Assembly: GCA_021323635.1 (NCBI GenBank)
Contig: JAJPKQ010000017.1
Coordinates: 186,001 to 250,000, forward strand
Reading direction: 5' to 3'
From: a bacterium
Lineage (GTDB): Bacteria; Actinomycetota; Thermoleophilia; Solirubrobacterales; Solirubrobacteraceae
Length of the DNA stretch: 64,000 bases
Part shown: positions 25,144-34,235 of the stretch, in pieces
How positions within the stretch are numbered: the first letter of the stretch is position 1
How the letters are laid out: each line of letters opens with the position of its first letter
Translations under genes and position numbers: made by a program
Notes under the pieces: generated by a model
Databases searched by the model: none
What the model saw: only the letters and a program-made list of their open reading frames with translations
What the model was told of the DNA's origin: nothing

Positions 25144-25345
25144 GCGATCCAGCGATAGATGGTGGCTTGACAGACGCCGAGGTCCTGCGTGCGTCCGCAT
25201 GGGCTTGCCTCCGCACGGCACAGCTCGATCGCGCAGCGGCGGAGCTGCGGTGGGTATGACTTGGGCATGATGCCGGCTTTGGCCCATGCCGCTCAGCCTC
25301 TCGTATTGGCGGTCCAACTGTTGGGGTGCAGACCAGGTGGACCGA
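25137..25345 (-). mobile_element. IS3-family fragment: 5' end of transposase orfA plus possible left end
   Basis: On the minus strand from 25268 the translation MPKSYPPQLRRCAIELCRAE ... DLGVCQATIYRWIAQD is the N-terminal helix-turn-helix of an IS3-family OrfA. Homology ends near 25137, where the vapC remnant begins, so only about 44 codons remain. About 55 bases upstream, CACCCCAACAGTTGGACC (minus strand, around 25312-25329) resembles IS3-type terminal sequence, but no matching right end is present. This is a truncated insertion element. Confidence 0.68.
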
Positions 25346-25387
25346 TGATTGGGCGCTGGCCTATCCCCTGCGCCAGGGCGCCGACGC

Positions 25388-25873
25388 CTACGCCAGGACG
25401 AATCGGGCCTTCTCGCTGCGGAGCATCTCGAAGGGGCTCAGGAGCTTGACGCTCATCGCGATGCAGGAATTCGGGATCTTGATCTTTTTGACCGAATCCG
25501 AAAAGACCTCGTGCGTCGCCACATCAAACCTGCGAGCACGAGCTCGTGCCACAAGGTAGAAGTCCGCGACTTGCACAAACTGGTTGACCGCTGCGGCTTC
25601 GTAGCTGCCGCTCCGGGCCCAGATGCTGACATCGGCAAGGCTCGGGAGGTCAGCGCTGTCCGGGGGCAGGAAGAAAGCCTCACCCCGAGCCTTCGCCTAT
25701 TCGGCCAGCTCGTCATCTCCACCGATCAGCTTGTCCTTGACCTTCTCGATCGAAAAGACCCGACCGTTGGCATGCTCTCGGTCGATCCACTGCCAAAAGG
25801 CGGGGCAGAAGTCGAAGCTGTAATGCAAGTCCTTTGCCTGTATGAAGATGTTCGAATCGAGCAGGTAGGGCAT
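25388..25873 (-). pseudogene. DUF4411 (PIN-like) toxin with an in-frame TAG
   Basis: 162-codon frame beginning MPYLLDSNIFIQAKDLHYSF and ending SPFEMLRSEKARFVLA, the first and last blocks of the DUF4411 family of PIN-like toxins. Codon 59 (25697-25699) is TAG inside GDDELAE-stop-AKARGEAFFLPPD. From memory, family members have Trp at this position (ELAEWAKAR), so a TGG to TAG change explains the stop; that homolog comparison needs checking. Everything else is in frame. The ATG shares one base with the stop of the upstream XRE/ImmA gene (TGATG), its usual antitoxin partner. Confidence 0.85.
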
Positions 25874-27025
25874 CAGGCGACCCCCAGCCTCGCCGCCAGC
25901 TCCCTGAATGTGGAGACCTTCCTGACACCGAGCATCTGGAAAGCGTCTCGATAGAGGGTCTGCCCCTCAAGTGTGCTCTCAATTAGCGCGCGGGCAAACC
26001 GCTTGCCTACACGCACCGATAGCGTGCTGTAAAAGTTGCCGCCTGCGTCGCCGCCACGCTCGTGCACGAGTGCCCGAATGCGCTCCTGCTCGGCCGTGAG
26101 CTCCACGCGATACTGCGCCGCGGTGAGGTGGCTAGCCTCGAAAAGGCTTCGAAGGACAACAAGAGTGCTCACCTTGAAGCGTCGAGCAAGCTGCTCGAGC
26201 GCCTCCGTAATCCTGTCGCGCTCCAGCCGGTAGCTCCGAAGAGCGCACGCGGGCACGAGAAGCTCTGCCGCCACCTTATTGCACCAGCGCTCGACCGCAT
26301 GATGCGGTGTGGATGCCATATCGACATCCGAAACAGCGGATTCGCCGATCCAGATGTGTGCCAGCTCGGCAGCAAGCGTGAAAATCTGTGCCGCCTTCGC
26401 ATCAGCACCATTGACAAAGAGCAACGGCGCCAAGTCGTCAACGAGAGTGAACCCTCGAAACTCCTCAGGGTCCAGCCTTCGATGCGTGTTGCTCCCGACG
26501 ATACCGCTGACCATTACCAAGATGCCATTCCGGTCGGCGGCTTCGACAAGTTTATGAAACGCCTCGCTCCAACTGCTGCCTCGCTCCCCAGGGGAGAACT
26601 CCAGCACCTCGCGCATCCGGGCAGCGGCCTTCTCGACACCGGCGCCAACCGCGAGCGTACCGATGACTGGGCTCGGTGACTCGCGATGAAGCCGGGCGTA
26701 GTCCCTATACCACTCCTGCCGCTGCTGGCACTGGTGCACGGTGTCGAGGAGGTCCGGGCTGGCGAGCCCGATGGCTGCGTCCCCGATCGCCCGAAAGTCC
26801 GGAGCCGGCAGCGGCTCCTCGGGCGGCTCGGGAAGGAAGAGGTAGCCGATCGGCGCATGCGTCGCCCGTGCGAACTTCTCAAGCTGCTTCAGCGTCGGCT
26901 GCTTCGTCCCGTTCTCCCACTCTTCGAGCGCCGGGAAGCGAGCGAAGAGCTGCTCAGGGGGCTGTCGAGAGCGTTCACGAGGCCCAGGTCAGCATCGCTG
27001 GGCGAACCGGCACCCGGATGCTCAT
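25873..27025 (-). pseudogene. XRE/ImmA-IrrE (DUF955) antitoxin with N-terminal frameshift and altered HExxH
   Basis: The minus strand encodes, without a start codon, FARFPALEEWENG and TKQPTLKQLEKFARATHAPI then GYLFLPEP (the XRE helix-turn-helix part and its conserved exit), followed by a DUF955 domain. The likely true start is ATG at 27025 (MSIRVPVRPAMLTWA), which meets TGA four codons beyond MLT unless one base is removed near 26980; shifting frame there restores ARERSRQPPEQLFARF. In the ImmA domain the zinc-binding HELAH of the family reads AELAH (in LAAELAHIWIGES), so the first metal ligand is Ala. A GTG at 26739 could start a shortened protein without the HTH. Paired with the TAG-interrupted DUF4411 gene, the whole module looks dead. 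Confidence 0.8.
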
Positions 27026-27222
27026 CTCCCAACGCTCCGTGCCAGCGCGCGGGTCACGGCTTCGCCCGCGCAAAGAGAGAGGGCCATGCAAAGCACAGGC
27101 TGATGATACGGGCCGGCATCGTCGATGTCCCGCTTCTATCGCGGCAGCTGCAGTTGAAGCGCTCGGCGTGGCCGGACCGCGATCTGCCCGAGCGCAGGGC
27201 CTATCCCCCCGGCCGAAAGTGC

Positions 27223-27262
27223 TCGACCGCGCTGCTAAACTAGCTATACATTTGTTAGCAGC
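27223..27262 (+). promoter_or_regulatory. lon promoter with embedded palindrome (candidate operator)
   Basis: A -10 TATACA at 27245-27250 and a -35-like TCGACC at 27223-27228 are 16 bases apart. The -10 lies between the arms of an 8-bp inverted repeat, GCTGCTAA at 27231-27238 and TTAGCAGC at 27255-27262. A repressor bound there would block the polymerase. It does not match the HspR (HAIR) consensus known for heat-shock genes. The HxlR-type regulator encoded just after lon is a candidate ligand. Confidence 0.6.
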
Positions 27263-27279
27263 TATGGAAAGTGACCACC

Positions 27280-29670
27280 ATGCCAGATTCCAACAACAGC
27301 GAGCAGCGCCCCTCCCCGATGCCCACCTCTGAATCGCGCGCTCTTGGCCCGGTGCGCTCAGAGCGCCCGCTTCTGCGCCTGATCCCGCTCGACGACACGG
27401 TCGTCTTCCCGGGCATGGGCGTAACGCTGCCGATCGAAGTCGGCAATGACGAGCGCGTCGTGCTCGTCCCTCGCCACGAGAGCGAGTTCCTCGAGGTTGG
27501 GACCGTGGCCGAGGTCGCAGACCGAGTGCGCCTGCCCGGCGGCGGGCGCGCCGTGCTGCTCTCCGGCCAGCACCGGGCGCTGATCGGGGCCGCCCGCACC
27601 GGCCCTGAAGGCGAGCTGCGCGTCGAAGTCGACGAGCGCCCGGACGAGGAGAACGCGCCCGCGCGGCCGGGCCGTGTCCGCCAGCTTGAACGCGAATACC
27701 GCGCTGTGGTCGAGGAGATCCTCGAGCTGCGCGGCGATGACGGTCGCATCGCCGCCTTCATCCGCGCGATCGTCGACCCCGGACCGCTGGCGGACTCCGC
27801 CGGCTACTCCCCCAACCTCTCCTATGAGCAGAAGGTCGAGCTCCTGCGCACGCTGCCGATTGATGAGCGCCTCGAGCTCGCGATCAAGCTCCAGCGCGAA
27901 AGTCTCGCGGAGCTGCAGCTGCGCAAGCGCATTCGCGAGGACGTACAGGAGGGCGCCGAGCGCCAGCAGCGCGAGTACTTCCTACGCAAGCAGATGGAGT
28001 CGATCCGCAAGGAGCTCGGCGAGGACGAGGCCTCGGTCGTCGATGAGTACCGCGAGAAGATCGCAGCCGCCAAGATGCCTGAGGAAGCCGAGAAGCAAGC
28101 GCTCAAGGAGCTTGCGCGCCTGGAGCGCATGGGCGAGCAGACCGGCGAGTCCTCGATGATCCGCACCTACCTGGACTGGCTGGTCGCGATCCCCTGGTCC
28201 AAGCGCTCCGAGGAGCACCTCGACCCCGTGGCAGCGCGCAACATCTTGGATGAAGACCACGCCGGGCTCGACGACGTCAAGAGCCGCATAACCGAGTACC
28301 TGGCCGTGCGCAAGCTGCGCACAGAACGCGGCATCGAGGCTGACCCGAAGTCCGGCGCGATCCTCACCCTCGTCGGACCTCCCGGCACCGGCAAGACCTC
28401 GATCGGGCGCTCGATCGCCCGCGCGCTCGGGCGCGAGTACGTTCGCATCTCGCTCGGCGGGGTGCGCGACGAGGCGGAGATCCGCGGCCACCGCCGCACC
28501 TACATCGGCGCGCTTCCCGGACGGCTTGTGCGGGCGCTGCGCGACGCCGGCACGATGAACCCCGTGATCGTCTTAGACGAGGTCGACAAGGTCGGCTCGG
28601 ACTGGCGTGGCGACCCGGCCGCGGCGCTGCTGGAGGTGCTTGACCCTGCACAGAACCACTCCTTCCGCGACCACTACCTCGATGTCGAGCTCGACCTCTC
28701 CCAGGTGCTCTTCATCGCTACCGCAAACGTCACCGACACGATCCCGACGCCGCTGCTCGACCGCATGGAGGTGATCCGCTTCGACGGCTACACCTCGGCG
28801 GAGAAGCTTGCGATTGCAAAGGGCTACCTGTGGCCGCGCCAGCGCGAGCGCAACGGGCTGCTCCCCGAGGAGGTCTCGATCGCCGATGAGGTGCTCAAGC
28901 TGATCATCGCCGATTACACCCGCGAGGCGGGTGTGCGCAACCTCGAGCGCGAGCTTGGCTCGGTGCTGCGCAAGACCGCCACCAAGATCGCCGAGGGCGA
29001 GCTGCAGCCGCCGGTGGAGATCGACATCGAGCGCGTCCGCGATGCGCTCGGTCGCCAGCGCTACTTCCAGGAGTCAGCCGTGCGCACCGCCGTGCCGGGC
29101 GTCGCAACCGGCCTTTCGGTCACCGGGGCCGGCGGCGAGGTGCTGTTCATCGAGGCAACGGCGATGCGGCGCGAGCCGGGCTCCGGCGAGGACCTGGTGC
29201 TGACCGGGCAGCTCGGCGACGTGATGAAGGAGTCCGCGCGCATCGCCCTCTCCTACATCCGCGCCCACGGCGAGGAGCTGGGCATCCCCGAGAGCGCCTT
29301 CGAGGGTCGCCAGTTCCACCTGCACGTTCCCGCCGGCGCGATCCCCAAGGACGGCCCAAGTGCAGGGGTGACGATGGTCACCGCACTTGCCTCGCTGCTC
29401 TCCGGCCGGTCGGTCAAGCACACCGTCGGGATGACCGGTGAGGTCACCCTGCAGGGGCGCGTGCTGCCGATCGGCGGACTCAAGCAGAAGGTGCTGGCAG
29501 CGCACGCCGCTGGCCTCACAGACGTGATCCTGCCCGAGCGCAACCGCCCCGATCTCGATGAGATCCCTGAGGAAGTCAGGGAGCAGCTCTCCTTCCACCC
29601 TGTCATGGACGTGCGCGAAGTGCTCGAGATCGCGCTCGAGCCTGCACATGAAGTCACCGTGGCGAAGTAG
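27280..29670 (+). CDS. lon: ATP-dependent Lon protease
   Basis: 796 residues from ATG 27280 (GGAAAG about ten bases upstream; a GTG at 27271 would add three). Degrades misfolded and regulatory proteins in the cytoplasm. The N-terminal LON substrate domain (RLIPLDDTVVFPGMGVTLPI), AAA+ P-loop GPPGTGKT at 366-373, and protease domain with catalytic Ser694 in GPSAGVTM and Lys in the GGLKQKVLAAH segment are all present; length is normal. A palindrome lies across its promoter. It is followed within ten bases by an HxlR regulator, so the two are likely cotranscribed. Confidence 0.96.
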   Translation: MPDSNNSEQRPSPMPTSESRALGPVRSERPLLRLIPLDDTVVFPGMGVTLPIEVGNDERVVLVPRHESEFLEVGTVAEVADRVRLPGGGRAVLLSGQHRALIGAARTGPEGELRVEVDERPDEENAPARPGRVRQLEREYRAVVEEILELRGDDGRIAAFIRAIVDPGPLADSAGYSPNLSYEQKVELLRTLPIDERLELAIKLQRESLAELQLRKRIREDVQEGAERQQREYFLRKQMESIRKELGEDEASVVDEYREKIAAAKMPEEAEKQALKELARLERMGEQTGESSMIRTYLDWLVAIPWSKRSEEHLDPVAARNILDEDHAGLDDVKSRITEYLAVRKLRTERGIEADPKSGAILTLVGPPGTGKTSIGRSIARALGREYVRISLGGVRDEAEIRGHRRTYIGALPGRLVRALRDAGTMNPVIVLDEVDKVGSDWRGDPAAALLEVLDPAQNHSFRDHYLDVELDLSQVLFIATANVTDTIPTPLLDRMEVIRFDGYTSAEKLAIAKGYLWPRQRERNGLLPEEVSIADEVLKLIIADYTREAGVRNLERELGSVLRKTATKIAEGELQPPVEIDIERVRDALGRQRYFQESAVRTAVPGVATGLSVTGAGGEVLFIEATAMRREPGSGEDLVLTGQLGDVMKESARIALSYIRAHGEELGIPESAFEGRQFHLHVPAGAIPKDGPSAGVTMVTALASLLSGRSVKHTVGMTGEVTLQGRVLPIGGLKQKVLAAHAAGLTDVILPERNRPDLDEIPEEVREQLSFHPVMDVREVLEIALEPAHEVTVAK

Positions 29671-29679
29671 GGGATCACG

Positions 29680-30021
29680 GTGCGAGCATCGGTGCGCACA
29701 TCATCGCTGCGACGATGCAGCCCGGTTCCAAGCGAGATGCGCGAAGCAGCGCGCCTGCTCGAGCGCCGCTGGCAGCTCTCGATCATCTATGCCGCCCTCT
29801 CGGGCGCGCAGCGCTTCTCCGAGCTGAAGGAGGCGGTCGGCGGAATCTCTCCGCGCGTGCTCTCGGCGCGATTGCGCGAGCTCGAGGACGCAGGGCTGAT
29901 CAGGCGCCGCGTCCTGCCCACAAGCCCTCCGTCGGTGCAGTACCACCTGACGTCCCGCGGCCGCCGGCTCGCACCCGTGATCGAGGCGATGCTCGAGTAC
30001 GCGCGCCGGGCCAGCGCCTGA
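29680..30021 (+). CDS. HxlR-family transcriptional regulator
   Basis: 113 residues, GTG start at 29680. Winged-helix regulator with the family pattern AARLLERRWQLSIIYAALSG, RFSELKEAVGGISPRVLSAR, LRELEDAGLIRRRVLP and YHLTSRGRRLAPVIEAM. HxlR proteins usually repress or activate one neighbouring gene in response to small molecules or redox stress. It starts nine bases after lon, on the same strand, which makes lon and itself the obvious targets. Confidence 0.88.
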   Translation: MRASVRTSSLRRCSPVPSEMREAARLLERRWQLSIIYAALSGAQRFSELKEAVGGISPRVLSARLRELEDAGLIRRRVLPTSPPSVQYHLTSRGRRLAPVIEAMLEYARRASA

Positions 30022-30063
30022 GCATCCCGCTTCGCCACCTCTCAGCGGCGCGCTGGCGCGCGC

Positions 30064-30798
30064 TCAGTCCCCGCCGAAGCGCCGCCGGCGCCCTGCAAAC
30101 TCCGCCAAGCACTCTTCAAAGCAGGCGCGGTCAAAGTCCGGCCAGTACTCATCGCGGAAGACAAGCTCGGTGTATGCAAGCTGCCAGAGCATGAAGTTCG
30201 AGAGGCGCTTGTCGCCGCCGGTGCGGATCAAGAGGTCGGGGTCGTGCATCTCGGGTGCGTAGAGGTGCTCGCTGATGCTCTCCTCCTCGCGACCGCCCAG
30301 ACGAGCCGCAGCAGCCTCGATCTCCTGGCGCCCGCTGTAGTTGAAGGCAAGGTAGAGCATCAGGTCCGAGTTTGAAGCGGTCAGCTCTTCAGACCAGCTC
30401 ATCGCCTCGCGCAGCTCGCGCGAGAGGCTCGCGCGCTCGCCGATGAAGCGTATTCGAACTCCGTCTGCCGACAGTGAGTGGGTATCGGCGAGGATGCGCC
30501 TGCGAATGAGGGACATGAGCTCGTCGGTCTGCTCTTGCGGCCGCCGCCAGTTCTCGATGGAGAAGCAGAAAAGCGTGATCTCCTCGATGCCCAGATCGAT
30601 CGCGTCGCGCGCCCTTGCCCATGCAACATCCACGCCGCGGCTGTAGCAGACAGACAGCGACATGCCGTTAGCGCGCGCCCACCGCCTGTGGCCATCGGCA
30701 ATCACGGCGACGTTGCGCACCTTGGTCGCCGCAGCGACCGGTTCCCCGGTGACGTGCTCGCTCGACCTCTGCGACGTTGCCTGAGCCCTGATGGCCAA
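30064..30798 (-). CDS. uppS: cis-prenyl diphosphate synthase (UppS family)
   Basis: About 244 residues if the TTG at 30798 is used; the frame is open 58 codons further but without family sequence. Condenses isopentenyl diphosphate units onto an allylic primer to make the polyprenyl carrier for cell-wall synthesis. Motifs: VAVIADGHRRWARANG (catalytic Asp kept; most family members read DGNRRWA or DGNGRWA, so His replaces Asn), CFSIENWRRP, and the terminal DPDLLIRTGGDKRLSNFMLW. The start is uncertain: AAGGAGAGG lies almost against the TTG. The His substitution may alter primer choice. Confidence 0.85.
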   Translation of the reverse strand: MAIRAQATSQRSSEHVTGEPVAAATKVRNVAVIADGHRRWARANGMSLSVCYSRGVDVAWARARDAIDLGIEEITLFCFSIENWRRPQEQTDELMSLIRRRILADTHSLSADGVRIRFIGERASLSRELREAMSWSEELTASNSDLMLYLAFNYSGRQEIEAAAARLGGREEESISEHLYAPEMHDPDLLIRTGGDKRLSNFMLWQLAYTELVFRDEYWPDFDRACFEECLAEFAGRRRRFGGD

Positions 30799-30847
30799 CC
30801 TCTCCTTGCTTAGTGACGAGCGCCAGCGGTTCCAGCGTAGCGAGACG

Positions 30848-33466
30848 TTATTGGCCCTCAAGGGCGACCAGCATCGGCGCGCGCGAGACACGCCAAACCA
30901 TCGGTGCGGCCAGCAACAGCGCGACGCCGAGGACAAGTGCGAGGGTCTCGATTGGGAGAGCGGCATCGGCAAATCCCATCAGGGGGAAGCCCGTCACATG
31001 CTTGAGGTAGGCGTCAAGAATCGCCTGCGCGAAGAGCCCGCCAAGCACGCCCGCCAGGCCCCCCGAGCCCGCGGTGAGCGCGGCTCTCGTCAGCATGATC
31101 CGGCGCAGCCTGTAGGACGGGACGTTCGACAGCCGCAGGTCCGCAGCCCAAACTCGCTGGCGCCAGAGATCGGCGATCAGCGCGGCTGTCAGCGCCAAGA
31201 TCGCGGCAATCTCGAGCATCAGCGCGATCCACTGCAGCTCGCCGAGGCCCGCATTGGCCGCGCGCATGAACCGCTGATCGCCGGTCCGTGCCGTGATCAC
31301 TTCCAGCCCGCTGTCTGTGCCGAGCAAGCCGGCGATGCGACGGCGCACCAGCTGCACATTGGTTCCCCCGCGCAACCGCGCAACCAGGGCGGTCGGCGCC
31401 GAGGTCTGCCACAGCCTGCGAATCTCCGCTGCGCTCATCATCACACCGCCGCCTGGCCAGCCGAAGTCGGTAGTCAGGGCCGCAACCTGCAAACGCGCCG
31501 TGCCGCTGGGCGTCGGCAGCTTGAGCTCACCGCTGAGACTCAAATGCAGCTTTTCGGCAAGCTGCCTCGTTATCGCGATCGAGCCGCCTTCTGCCACCCT
31601 TTGCTCGGCCCTGGCGACATTGCCGGTCAGGATCTGCGAGGGGAGCAGTTCGCGCGCGGCGCGGCGCGGCCACGCGAGCACGACAATCCGCGAGCCGCCG
31701 AGGTTGGCGAAAGTGTCGTGCAGTGCCTGGACTTCACTTACGCCTGGTACACGTGCGATCCTTTCGGCAAGTTGCGCGGCGCGAAAGGTGTCTGTCACCT
31801 CCACGTCATCGGGCGTTATCAGCCACAGCTGCCCGACCGCGACGTTTGCCTGGCCGACTTGTTCCAACCCCCCCAGCAGATCCCCCCTCGCGCCGCCCAG
31901 CGCCACCGCCCCAAACAGCGCCACAGCCCCCGTCGAGAGCAGCGCCAGCGAGCGCAGCCTGGTGCGCTGCAGCGACATCACCGCCACCGGCAGCGCCGTC
32001 AGGCGCCTGGAGTGCCTCGACACCCACGCCGCGCTGCCCACGACAGCGCTGAAGAGCAGCGGCATCGCCGCCACGCAGGCGAGCGCCAGCGCCACGCAAC
32101 CAAGCAGCGCAAGCGCCGGATCGGCGGCGTAGATCGCGCCGGCCAGAGCGATCAGCAGCAGGGCGGCCGCGGCAAGGTGCGCAGCAAAGCGACCATCAAG
32201 GGCGTTGCCCGGCTCGCCCTCCTCGCGCAGGGGCGCATCGAGCGCGCGCCCGGGGCGCATGTCTGCCAGCGGCAGCAGCGAGGCAAGGCAGGTGGCAACG
32301 ATGCCCCCGGCAAGGCCAAGAAGCGCCGGCCCGGCGCCGACCTGGATGCCTTCGCCCAGCACGAAGGCCTGGGACAGATAGCCCGGGCGCTGGTGAAAGA
32401 CCGCGACCGCAAGCACGTAGCCGATGCCAAGGCCAACTAGCGAGGCTGCGATCCCCAGACAGAGCGCCTGGAAGATCAGAAGCTGGATCAATGCGCTGCT
32501 CCTGGCGCCGGCCAGGCGCAGGTCTGCGATCTGCGCGCGGCGCTCGGGCACCGTCAACAGCACAGCGTTGAAGGCAAGCAGAAAGCCAAGCAGCGCCGCG
32601 ACCGCCGCAAAGAAGGAGCTTGCAAGGTCGCTTGGCCCAAGCGCCTGGGAGAGCAGCGCGACGTCCTGATCTGCTGGAGCAACCTCGATGCGCCCTGCGG
32701 CCAGGCGACGCAGCTCACCCTGCACCTGCGCGCGCCTGCCTCGCTCAGACTGCACGAGGATGCGCGAGACCCTGCCCTTCAGCCCCGAGATGGCTTGAAG
32801 GTCTTCCAGGGGCATCGCCGCCGAGAGCACGCCTGAGAGCGCACCCACCGCTTCTGGGCCAAGCACCGTCGAGACCTTCAGCTGATAGGCGCGCCCGCGC
32901 ACCGCGACAGCGACATGCGCCCCGCCTGGGCTTTCAACGCCAGCCGGGGAGATGCCAAGCGCCCGTGCGCTTGCGGCCGAGAGCCCGATCGCGCGCTCTG
33001 AGAAGACCGCGCCGGGCACGGTGTGCGAGAGCCCGTCGAGCACGCCCAAGGCCACGTCTGCGCCAAGCAGCGTGACGTTCAGCTCTCGCCCGCCCTGCGT
33101 CCTGACGCTCGCGGGCACTTCCAGGAGCGGCGCTGCCGCCTTGATGCCCGGCAGCGCTTCCACAGAGGAGAGCAGATGTTCGCTGAAGCCTTCCGGGGAG
33201 ATCGAGCGCAGCTGCAGGTCGGCGCGCCCGACCACCTTCTTGACCACCTGGGCCGCGGAGCCCGCGATCGAGCCGCTGGCGATCAGCGTCGCAAAGACGA
33301 GCGCCACCGCGATCACGATGCCAAGCCCCGCAAAGAGCTCCTGGGCTGCGTGGTATTGCAGGCGTCGGCGGTAGAGGTAGTAGAGGCCGTAGGGGCGCAT
33401 CAGCGCCCGCGGGCGCACCTCCTGGCCAAGCAGCGGCTGGGCCCTCTCAGCGCCGATGCGCTCCAT
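30848..33466 (-). CDS. FtsX/MacB-type ABC transporter permease
   Basis: About 872 residues from ATG 33466, overlapping the ATPase gene by 20 bases. First helix just after YYLYRRRLQYHAAQELFAG (about residues 28-60), a large extracytoplasmic domain, then two FtsX-type membrane blocks of about three to four helices each, and a second large outer domain. Such fused permeases with double FtsX cores transport lipids, lipoproteins or antimicrobial peptides, or act as mechanotransmission machines. With the two ATPases and a PadR regulator it forms one operon. Substrate unknown. Confidence 0.86.
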   Translation of the reverse strand: MERIGAERAQPLLGQEVRPRALMRPYGLYYLYRRRLQYHAAQELFAGLGIVIAVALVFATLIASGSIAGSAAQVVKKVVGRADLQLRSISPEGFSEHLLSSVEALPGIKAAAPLLEVPASVRTQGGRELNVTLLGADVALGVLDGLSHTVPGAVFSERAIGLSAASARALGISPAGVESPGGAHVAVAVRGRAYQLKVSTVLGPEAVGALSGVLSAAMPLEDLQAISGLKGRVSRILVQSERGRRAQVQGELRRLAAGRIEVAPADQDVALLSQALGPSDLASSFFAAVAALLGFLLAFNAVLLTVPERRAQIADLRLAGARSSALIQLLIFQALCLGIAASLVGLGIGYVLAVAVFHQRPGYLSQAFVLGEGIQVGAGPALLGLAGGIVATCLASLLPLADMRPGRALDAPLREEGEPGNALDGRFAAHLAAAALLLIALAGAIYAADPALALLGCVALALACVAAMPLLFSAVVGSAAWVSRHSRRLTALPVAVMSLQRTRLRSLALLSTGAVALFGAVALGGARGDLLGGLEQVGQANVAVGQLWLITPDDVEVTDTFRAAQLAERIARVPGVSEVQALHDTFANLGGSRIVVLAWPRRAARELLPSQILTGNVARAEQRVAEGGSIAITRQLAEKLHLSLSGELKLPTPSGTARLQVAALTTDFGWPGGGVMMSAAEIRRLWQTSAPTALVARLRGGTNVQLVRRRIAGLLGTDSGLEVITARTGDQRFMRAANAGLGELQWIALMLEIAAILALTAALIADLWRQRVWAADLRLSNVPSYRLRRIMLTRAALTAGSGGLAGVLGGLFAQAILDAYLKHVTGFPLMGFADAALPIETLALVLGVALLLAAPMVWRVSRAPMLVALEGQ

Positions 33467-34235
33467 CGCGCTCTCCGGAGAGCAGGCCGCGCGCCTGCAC
33501 CTGGTCTGCGGCCTCAAGCAGGCGCCCGTCGCGCAGCACCATGCGTCGATCGGCGATCGCAGCTGCCTCAAGGTCGTGGGTGACAAGCAGCACGCCCGCG
33601 CCCTGCTCGCGTGCGATCGAGCTCAAAAGCTCGATGACCTCGGCGCTGCGCACGCTGTCCAAGTTGCCCGTTGGCTCATCGGCCAAGATCAGACGCGGTC
33701 CTCTGGCCAGCACGCGCGCGATCGCAACGCGCTGGCGCTCTCCGCCTGAGAGCTGCTCGGGGCGGTGCGAGAGCCGCTGACCAAGGCCCACGCGCTCAAG
33801 CCAGGGGATCGCCGCCGCAGTTGCCTCACGCAGGCTCATGCCGTCAAGGACCAGGTAGAGCGCCGCGTTCTCGACCACCTTGACGTGTGCCATCAGGTGA
33901 ATGCTCTGGTGGATGAAGCCGACCTCGCGCGAGAGGTAGCTGCAGCGCTCGCGCTCAGAGAGCGCTGCGATCTGCTGGCCGCGGTAGAGGACGCGCCCGC
34001 CCTCCGGACGGATGAAGCCGGCCACCGTCATCAGCAGCGTGCTCTTGCCAGAGCCGGATGGCCCGTGGATGGCAAGCATTTCGCCAGCCTGGAGGTCAAA
34101 GCTCACGCCATCGACGGCTCGCACCTCCTCGCCGAGTGAGTGGTAGTGCTTCTTTAGCTCGTGCACCTCAAGCAGCGTTGAGCGCTCGCGACCTGCTGTG
34201 CCCGGTGGCGGGGAGGCGGGCTTGGACGCTGCCAT
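33447..34235 (-). CDS. ABC transporter ATPase (LolD/MacB type)
   Basis: 262 residues. Walker A GPSGSGKST, signature LSGGERQRVAIARVLA, Walker B LILADEPTGNLDS and the H-loop VLLVTHDLEAA are all canonical. The TGNLDS form marks the MacB/LolD/FtsE subfamily that drives FtsX-type permeases. It shares one base with the upstream ATPase stop region and overlaps the permease by 20 bases, consistent with a stoichiometric complex. Confidence 0.93.
   Translation of the reverse strand: MAASKPASPPPGTAGRERSTLLEVHELKKHYHSLGEEVRAVDGVSFDLQAGEMLAIHGPSGSGKSTLLMTVAGFIRPEGGRVLYRGQQIAALSERERCSYLSREVGFIHQSIHLMAHVKVVENAALYLVLDGMSLREATAAAIPWLERVGLGQRLSHRPEQLSGGERQRVAIARVLARGPRLILADEPTGNLDSVRSAEVIELLSSIAREQGAGVLLVTHDLEAAAIADRRMVLRDGRLLEAADQVQARGLLSGERDGAHRR

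Noticed and set aside
30791-32440. 549-codon plus-strand frame opposite the FtsX permease
   Set aside because: Composition of Arg/Gln/His and no domain; complementary strand encodes a coherent membrane protein.
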